This document shows positions 7,621 to 11,821 of a stretch of DNA of 11,821 bases, in pieces. Made by a program: the position numbers and the translations under genes. The DNA is from Deltaproteobacteria bacterium (GTDB lineage: Bacteria; SAR324; JACQKK01). The number at the start of each line of letters is the position of its first letter. Position 1 is the stretch's first letter. The notes beneath the pieces were generated by a model. It was not told the origin of the DNA, did not search any database, and saw only the letters and a program-made list of their open reading frames with translations. The stretch is from positions 1 through 11,821 of the forward strand of contig JAOUPZ010000064.1 in the NCBI GenBank assembly GCA_029879595.1. Reading direction: 5' to 3'.

Positions 7621-7652
7621 TTATTCCGGCGGGGTCCAGCGCAGCACGGGCT
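7621..7652 (-). repeat. Direct repeat copy 2: last codons of gcvPB
   Basis: This is the functional 3' end of gcvPB, ending at its stop codon. It is the partner of 5263-5294. The two copies flank 5295-7620, which holds the coding remnant, the chemoreceptor and its terminator. Confidence 0.85.
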
Positions 7653-9174
7653 TGCGGGCGGCCCTTGTCTCGTCCAGGCGGGTCCGGGGGGCGCTGTGGG
7701 GGGCGGTCTTGACCAGCTCGGGGTTGGTGTCGGCTTCGGCCAAAATGGCCTTGATCGCTTCCACAAACCGGTCCAGCTCGGCGCGGGGCTCCGATTCGGT
7801 GGGCTCAACCATCAGTGCGCCGGGGACAGTGAGCGGGAAGTACACCGTGGGAGGATGAAACCCGTAGTCCATCAGCCGCTTGGCCAGCTCCATGGTGTTG
7901 ATCCCACCGTGGGTGGCCAGACCCTCGTCGCTGAACACCACCTCGTGCAGGGTGGGGGCCTCGGTGGATGCCTTGAGCACGCCCTTGAGCATATGGCGCA
8001 GGTAGACCGCGTTGAGTACGGCTGTTTCCGTCATTTCCCGCAGTCCCGCCGGCCCCATGGCCAGGATGAACGACAGCGCCCGTACCATGATGCCCACATT
8101 GCCATGGAAGGTGGCCACCTTGCCGATGCTTTGCGGGGCGTTCCATTCCAGGCGGTAGGAGGGCTCCTTCCCCCCGCTATCTTTCTCCCCGCCCTCCTTT
8201 ACAACCCGCGGCACGGGCAGGAAGGGTTCCAGTTCGGCGGTGCACAGGCAGGGCCCGGCCCCGGGCCCGCCTCCGCCATGGGGGGTGGAAAAGGTCTTGT
8301 GCAGGTTAAGGTGGATCACGTCCATGCCGTAATCGGCGGGGCGGGTTATCCCCACCTGCGCGTTCATGTTGGCTCCGTCGCAGTATATGTATCCGCCCTT
8401 GGCGTGTACGATTTCCGCGATGCGCACTATCTCCGGCTCAAATACCCCCAGGGTATTGGGATTGGTGAGCATCAGGCCCGCCACCTCGGTGTCCATCATT
8501 TCGGCCAGGTGCGCGGTGTCCACCGTGCCCTTGGCGGGGCCGTCCTTGATGCTGCGCACCTCGCGCACCTGGAATCCGGCCAGATGTGCGCTGGCCGGGT
8601 TGGTGCCGTGGGCGCTGTCGGGCACCAGCATGTAGCGCCGGTGCTCTCCCCGGGCCTCCAGGGCCGAGCGGATAAGCAGCACCCCGGTAAGCTCCCCCTG
8701 GGCTCCGGCCGCCGGTTGCAGGGTCCCGGCGGCGAAGCCGGTGATCTCCTTGAGCGCCTCCAGCAGAATGTGCATCAGCTCCAGCAGGCCCTGGGAGAGC
8801 CCGTCGGGCTGCAGGGGATGCATTCCGGTGAAGCCGGGCAGGCGGGCCACTGTCTCGTTGATGCGGGGGTTGTACTTCATGGTGCACGATCCCAGGGGAT
8901 ACATGGCTGAATCTATGGCCACATTGTACATGGACAGCCGGGTGAAATGCCGCACCACGTCGAACTCGGATAGCTGGGGCAGGCGCTCCAGCCCGTCCTG
9001 GCGCAGGCTGGCGCCGGGCATGGCCCGGGCCGGGTCCTGTTCCGGCACGTCCAGGGGCCGGAAGGCCACCCCACTGTGTCCGTGGCGGGGGTATTCAAAA
9101 CTGAGCGGCTCGTGCTTGAAGCTACCCGTGGGGCGGCGCGCCGGCTGGGGGGTCTGTGTTTTTTCCTGGCTCAT
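7621..9174 (-). CDS. gcvPB: Glycine dehydrogenase (decarboxylating) subunit 2
   Basis: The 517-residue C-terminal half of the two-chain glycine cleavage P-protein. With GcvPA it decarboxylates glycine using PLP and passes the aminomethyl group to the lipoyl arm of GcvH, in the cytoplasm. The PLP lysine is Lys293 in HLNLHKTFSTPHGGGGPGAG, with its glycine-rich loop. Other family hallmarks are YPLGSCTMKYNPRINE near the N-terminus, PAAGAQGELTG, HGTNPASAHLAGF and NTLGVFEPEI, and the C-terminal PTVYFPLTVPGALMVEPTE. The length is slightly above the usual ~480-500, with a short polar insert (VKEGGEKDSGGKEPS). The ATG overlaps the gcvPA stop in ATGA, so the two are translationally coupled. The last 32 bases are duplicated at 5263-5294, so the C-terminal tail may have been rebuilt by an insertion event; the catalytic core is unaffected. 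Confidence 0.97.
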   Translation of the reverse strand: MSQEKTQTPQPARRPTGSFKHEPLSFEYPRHGHSGVAFRPLDVPEQDPARAMPGASLRQDGLERLPQLSEFDVVRHFTRLSMYNVAIDSAMYPLGSCTMKYNPRINETVARLPGFTGMHPLQPDGLSQGLLELMHILLEALKEITGFAAGTLQPAAGAQGELTGVLLIRSALEARGEHRRYMLVPDSAHGTNPASAHLAGFQVREVRSIKDGPAKGTVDTAHLAEMMDTEVAGLMLTNPNTLGVFEPEIVRIAEIVHAKGGYIYCDGANMNAQVGITRPADYGMDVIHLNLHKTFSTPHGGGGPGAGPCLCTAELEPFLPVPRVVKEGGEKDSGGKEPSYRLEWNAPQSIGKVATFHGNVGIMVRALSFILAMGPAGLREMTETAVLNAVYLRHMLKGVLKASTEAPTLHEVVFSDEGLATHGGINTMELAKRLMDYGFHPPTVYFPLTVPGALMVEPTESEPRAELDRFVEAIKAILAEADTNPELVKTAPHSAPRTRLDETRAARKPVLRWTPPE

Positions 9175-10562
9175 TTTCCCTCCTCCCGCAAGGCAGCCAA
9201 CAAAGCGTCGATTTCTTCGCGGCGGCTGGTTTCGGTTATGGCCACCACCAGCAGCCGGTCCGCATCCGGCGGTCCCCCGCCGGGTTTCAGCAGCCGGGCC
9301 GCGTCCAGCCCCGGCAGTACGCCCCGCTTCAGGCAGCCATGCACTATGTCGGCGGCGGGCCGGGGGCAGGTCAGTGTGATCTCGTTGAACACCGGTCCGC
9401 CGAAGGTCTCCCGGTATCCCGTCAGGCCGGCCAGGCCCCCGCGGAAATAACCCAGGTGCGAAACGTTGCGCCGGCCCGTTTCCAGCAGGCCCTCCCGGCC
9501 CAGCAGGGTCAGGTTTATCAGCGCGGTCAGCATCACCAGGTTCTGGTTAGTGCAGATATTGCTGGTGGCCTTCTCCCGGCGGATGTGCTGTTCACGGGTG
9601 GCCAGCGTGAGTACGAAGCCCCTCTCGCCGTGGGTGTCCACGGTCTCCCCGGCGATGCGTCCGGGAAGCTGCCGCTTGAACTCGTCGCGGGCCGCCATGA
9701 ATCCCAGGTAGGGACCGCCAAAGTACAGGGGCACGCCGAAGCTCATGGCCTCCCCCACCACGATATCCGCCCCGGCCGCCCCGGGGGGTTCCAGCAGGGC
9801 CAGGCTCAGCGCCTCGTTCACCACCACAATCAGCAGGGCTCCGGCGGAGTGGGCCGCCTCGGCCAGGGGCGCCAGGTCCTCCACCACGCCGAAGAAGTTG
9901 GGCTGCTGCACCACCACGCAGGCCACGTCATCTCCCAGAGCGCTTTTCAGGGCTGCGGCGTCCACCCGTCCGGAGCTTCCCGGGGCTCCCCCTCCCTCCA
10001 GGCCCAGGGTGTCCAGCTCCAGGCCCATGAAGCGGGTGTGGGTGCGCACGACTTCGCGGTACAGGGGGTGGAGCGACTGGGCCAGCAGCACCCGCTGGCG
10101 TCCATTCTTCAGCCGGTCGGCCATCAGCACCGCCTCGGCGCAGGCGCTGGCTCCGTCGTACATGGAGGCGTTGGCCACCTCCATTCCGGTGAGCATGGTC
10201 ATGAAGGTCTGGAACTCGAAAATCGCCTGGAGAGTCCCCTGGCTGATTTCCGGCTGGTAAGGGGTGTAGGCGGTGAGAAACTCCCCCCGCTGCAACAGAC
10301 TGTCGGCCACCAGGTACGAGGCGTGCCGGTAGGCGCCGGCTCCCAGGAAGGAGTTCAGGGCATGGCCCTGGTCCAGGTTCTTTTCCGAAAGCTGCCGGAA
10401 CAGGTCCAGCTGTTCGTCCTCAGCCAGCGGGCCGGGAACTTCCAGGGAACGCTTGTATTGCAGCTGTTCCGGGATGCTCCGGAAAAGCTCTCCGATCTCC
10501 GGGATTCCCATTTGCCGCAGCATGTCCTCCCTGACGGGCGCGTTGTTGGGTATGTATCGCAT
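9171..10562 (-). CDS. gcvPA: Glycine dehydrogenase (decarboxylating) subunit 1
   Basis: The 463-residue N-terminal half of the split P-protein, partner of GcvPB in an alpha2beta2-type enzyme. It starts MRYIPN, the usual opening of the family, with AGGAG just upstream. Recognisable blocks are IPEIGELFRSIPEQL, FLGAGAYRHASYLVADSLL, the YTPYQPEISQGTLQAIFEFQT segment (shortened to family core TPYQPEISQGTLQ), NASMYDGASACAEA, VVQQPNFFGVVED, GGPYLGFMA, REQHIRREKATSNICTNQ and LMLTALINLTLLGREG-like sequence near the C-terminus. This subunit has the P-protein fold but does not carry the PLP lysine. No gcvT, gcvH or lpd gene lies beside it: the upstream neighbour is a divergent methyltransferase, so in this window the P-protein genes form their own two-gene operon. 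No glycine riboswitch was recognised upstream. Confidence 0.97.
   Translation of the reverse strand: MRYIPNNAPVREDMLRQMGIPEIGELFRSIPEQLQYKRSLEVPGPLAEDEQLDLFRQLSEKNLDQGHALNSFLGAGAYRHASYLVADSLLQRGEFLTAYTPYQPEISQGTLQAIFEFQTFMTMLTGMEVANASMYDGASACAEAVLMADRLKNGRQRVLLAQSLHPLYREVVRTHTRFMGLELDTLGLEGGGAPGSSGRVDAAALKSALGDDVACVVVQQPNFFGVVEDLAPLAEAAHSAGALLIVVVNEALSLALLEPPGAAGADIVVGEAMSFGVPLYFGGPYLGFMAARDEFKRQLPGRIAGETVDTHGERGFVLTLATREQHIRREKATSNICTNQNLVMLTALINLTLLGREGLLETGRRNVSHLGYFRGGLAGLTGYRETFGGPVFNEITLTCPRPAADIVHGCLKRGVLPGLDAARLLKPGGGPPDADRLLVVAITETSRREEIDALLAALREEGK
9179..9184 (-). promoter_or_regulatory. Ribosome binding site of gcvPB inside gcvPA
   Basis: The minus strand reads AGGAGG four bases before the gcvPB ATG, inside the last codons of gcvPA. 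It supports the 9174 start and coupled translation of the two subunits. Confidence 0.8.
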
Positions 10563-10566
10563 TTCA

Positions 10567-10571
10567 CTCCT
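10567..10571 (-). promoter_or_regulatory. Ribosome binding site of gcvPA
   Basis: The minus strand reads AGGAG four bases before the ATG at 10562, supporting that start. No convincing promoter hexamers were found for gcvPA in the ~260-base divergent region. Confidence 0.75.
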
Positions 10572-10643
10572 GGTGGGGGTCTGCGAGTTTTCGTTTCCGG
10601 GACCGGTCTCCGGCTTTTCCGGCGGCGAAAACTGGTTGATCTG

Positions 10644-10671
10644 TTGAATCCTGACTGTTATTTCCTATCAT
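10644..10671 (+). promoter_or_regulatory. Candidate promoter for the methyltransferase gene
   Basis: TTGAAT (10644-10649) and TATCAT (10666-10671) are 16 bases apart, in the divergent gcvPA/methyltransferase region (10563-10821). The rest of that region holds an imperfect hairpin near 10729-10748 (aaaccgc/gcgggttt) and nothing else that could be identified. Confidence 0.3.
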
Positions 10672-10821
10672 AATCCTGTAACAACGTGGAGGGGGAGTTA
10701 ATTTATTTGACCCTGATATTTTGGCCCGAAACCGCGTGATGCGGGTTTGAGAGAACGGTTGCAAGAAAGACAGGCGTCAGGAAAGCAGGCCCAAAAAAGC
10801 AGGCGCGGAGCAAGGAAATTC

Positions 10822-11646
10822 ATGGGAAACAAGGTTTCAACCAAGGAGCTGGGGCTGGTCCTCGGAGCAAAGCTGCTCAACGTGGAGGACCTGCATTACG
10901 GACTGTGGGGCAAGGATCTGGAGTTGAGGCTGGGCAACCTGCCCGAGGCCCAGCAGCGCTACACGGATTTTCTGCTGGGGCATATCCCCAAGGGAGTGAA
11001 AACCGTGCTGGACGTGGGCTGTGGCACCGGGCACGTCTCGCGGATTCTGCTGGAAAAGGGCTATCAGGTGCAGGCCATCTCACCCTCGCCGGAGCTGTCC
11101 AAGCTGGTGCGGGGCCGGCTGGGGCCGGAGTTTCCGCTCCATGAGACCACCCTGGAAGGCTTCGGCACGGACAGCCGGTTCGATCTGATTCTGTTCAGCG
11201 AGAGCTACCAGTATATCCCGCTGGAAAACTCCTTTGCCCAGGCCCGCGCCCTGCTCAATCCGGGCGGGCATGTGCTGATCTGTGACTTTTTCCGCACGGA
11301 TGCCCCCGGCAAGAGCCCCATCCGCGGCGGGCACGACTGGCGCAAGTTCCAGGACGCCCTGGCCGCCCAGCCCTTTGAGGTGGTGAGCGACGAGGACATC
11401 ACGGCCCTGACCGCGCCCAATATGGACCTGGTGGATAACCTGCTGCGCGATTATGCCGTGCCGGTGTGGGAGGCCGGGGCCTATTACATGAAGGCCAACC
11501 GCCCCTGGCTGGCCAGATTGCTCTCATGGGTGTTCCGCAAGCGGATTGACAGGCTCCAGCACAAGTACTTTTCGCACCAGCGCACCGGAGAGGCCTTCGC
11601 CCGCTTCAAGACCTACCACTGCATACTGCTGAAGCTGAAGGGCTGA
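10822..11646 (+). CDS. Class I SAM-dependent methyltransferase, substrate unknown
   Basis: The product is 274 residues from the ATG at 10822, which has AAGGA five bases upstream. The frame could extend to a TTG at 10747, but the extra 25 residues are low-complexity and basic and have no binding site. Motif I VLDVGCGTG (residues 62-70) binds S-adenosylmethionine. QVQAISPSPELSKLV follows as the post-I strand, then FDLILFSESYQYI (motif II region) and LLNPGGHVLICDFF (motif III). An N-terminal helical part (VEDLHYGLWGKDLE) precedes the fold. A basic C-terminal extension (RLLSWVFRKRIDRLQHKYF, then RTGEAFARFKTYHCILLKLK) probably helps form the substrate site or contact membranes; that is inference. 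It is divergent from gcvPA. A link to one-carbon metabolism is tempting but unsupported. The stop codon lies in a 14-bp tandem repeat. Confidence 0.9.
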   Translation: MGNKVSTKELGLVLGAKLLNVEDLHYGLWGKDLELRLGNLPEAQQRYTDFLLGHIPKGVKTVLDVGCGTGHVSRILLEKGYQVQAISPSPELSKLVRGRLGPEFPLHETTLEGFGTDSRFDLILFSESYQYIPLENSFAQARALLNPGGHVLICDFFRTDAPGKSPIRGGHDWRKFQDALAAQPFEVVSDEDITALTAPNMDLVDNLLRDYAVPVWEAGAYYMKANRPWLARLLSWVFRKRIDRLQHKYFSHQRTGEAFARFKTYHCILLKLKG

Positions 11647-11673
11647 AGTTGAAGGGCTGCAGTTGAAGGGCTG
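11632..11673 (+). repeat. 14-bp tandem repeat across the methyltransferase stop codon
   Basis: Three contiguous units: aagctgaagggctg (11632-11645), aagttgaagggctg (11646-11659), cagttgaagggctg (11660-11673). Neighbouring units differ by one base. The first encodes the C-terminal residues LKG; the stop TGA is at 11644-11646. Because 14 is not a multiple of three, gain or loss of a unit would alter the last residues slightly. Confidence 0.9.
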
Positions 11674-11777
11674 GATCATCCGGGTGGGTCGGGGCAAGCG
11701 GGCCGCGCTAATAATCCCTGCGGCCAAAATGAAACCAATCCTTCCGGGCTGCGTGTTATTTTTGATATTGTTGAAAA

Positions 11778-11821
11778 TGGTGCTCCCGCCAGGACTCGAA
11801 CCCAGAACTAAGCATTAGGAA
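11778..11821 (-). tRNA. tRNA 3' half, probably tRNA-Arg(CCT), cut by the window end
   Basis: The minus strand shows an encoded CCA (11778-11780), discriminator A, acceptor strand cgggagc, a T arm of ctggg / ttcgagt / cctgg with the conserved TTCGA loop, a four-base variable region (agtt), the anticodon-stem strand tgctt, and the loop ttcctaa at 11815-11821. That loop has T33, anticodon CCT (11817-11819) and A37, as in arginine tRNAs that read AGG. The 5' half, including the D arm, lies beyond the window. Two adjacent G-T pairs in the T stem are slightly unusual. Confidence 0.85.

Noticed and set aside
7696..8910. 404-codon plus-strand open frame opposite gcvPB
   Set aside because: It is also an antisense shadow; the minus strand carries the PLP-lysine motif and all family signatures.
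9156..10673. 505-codon plus-strand open frame opposite gcvPA
   Set aside because: It is an antisense shadow of a GC-rich gene with clear glycine decarboxylase motifs on the other strand. Its translation is rich in Gln, Gly and His with no recognisable domain.
10563..10821. Glycine riboswitch upstream of gcvPA
   Set aside because: Read on the minus strand, I could not find the conserved paired-aptamer core sequences. A covariance-model search would be the decisive test.
10747..10821. TTG at 10747 as the methyltransferase start
   Set aside because: It has no binding site, and the added 25 residues are basic low-complexity sequence. The ATG at 10822 has AAGGA at good spacing.
11701..11725. ggccgc/gcggcc stem as a terminator of the methyltransferase or tRNA
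   Set aside because: The stem has six pairs and a 13-nt loop with no T run on either strand, so it is too weak to call.

Overview
The window comes from a GC-rich, Gram-negative-looking bacterium. The features that suggest this are an SPase II lipoprotein, a transmembrane chemoreceptor with a two-module helical (HBM-like) sensor, and a glycine decarboxylase split into two subunits. The mix is reminiscent of Desulfobacterota or related anaerobic or microaerophilic proteobacteria, but that placement is inference; no rRNA or other strong taxonomic marker is present.

Layout: (1) 1-1245 (+) is the 3' part of a surface or secreted protein, with the tail of a CARDB-like domain, one fibronectin type III (fn3) domain and six Kelch repeats. 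(2) 1246-1669 is non-coding, with a 15-bp tandem repeat and a hairpin followed by a T run. (3) 1694-5212 (+) is a very large lipoprotein of Big_2-like domains, IPT/TIG-like domains and a six-blade Kelch-like propeller that carries an fn3-like insertion. (4) 5213-5762 is AT-richer, with a hairpin, a copy of the last 32 bp of gcvPB and a frameshifted coding remnant. (5) 5763-7547 (+) is a methyl-accepting chemotaxis protein without a recognisable HAMP domain, followed by a strong intrinsic terminator. (6) 10562-7621 (-) holds gcvPA and gcvPB, overlapping by ATGA. (7) 10822-11646 (+) is a class I SAM methyltransferase, divergent from gcvPA, whose stop codon lies inside a 14-bp tandem repeat. (8) 11778-11821 (-) is the 3' half of a tRNA, probably tRNA-Arg(CCT), cut by the window end.

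How the parts work together: the first two genes are probably envelope or extracellular interaction proteins of the same architecture class. The receptor feeds a chemotaxis or related signalling pathway encoded elsewhere. GcvPA and GcvPB form the P-protein of the glycine cleavage system; its T, H and L partners are not in the window.

The most notable structure is a 32-bp direct repeat (30/32 identical). One copy is the 3' end of gcvPB. The other lies just after the large lipoprotein gene. Together they flank a 2.3-kb segment that holds the coding remnant, the chemoreceptor and its terminator. This looks like the footprint of an insertion or duplication at the 3' end of gcvPB. No integrase or transposase is present.
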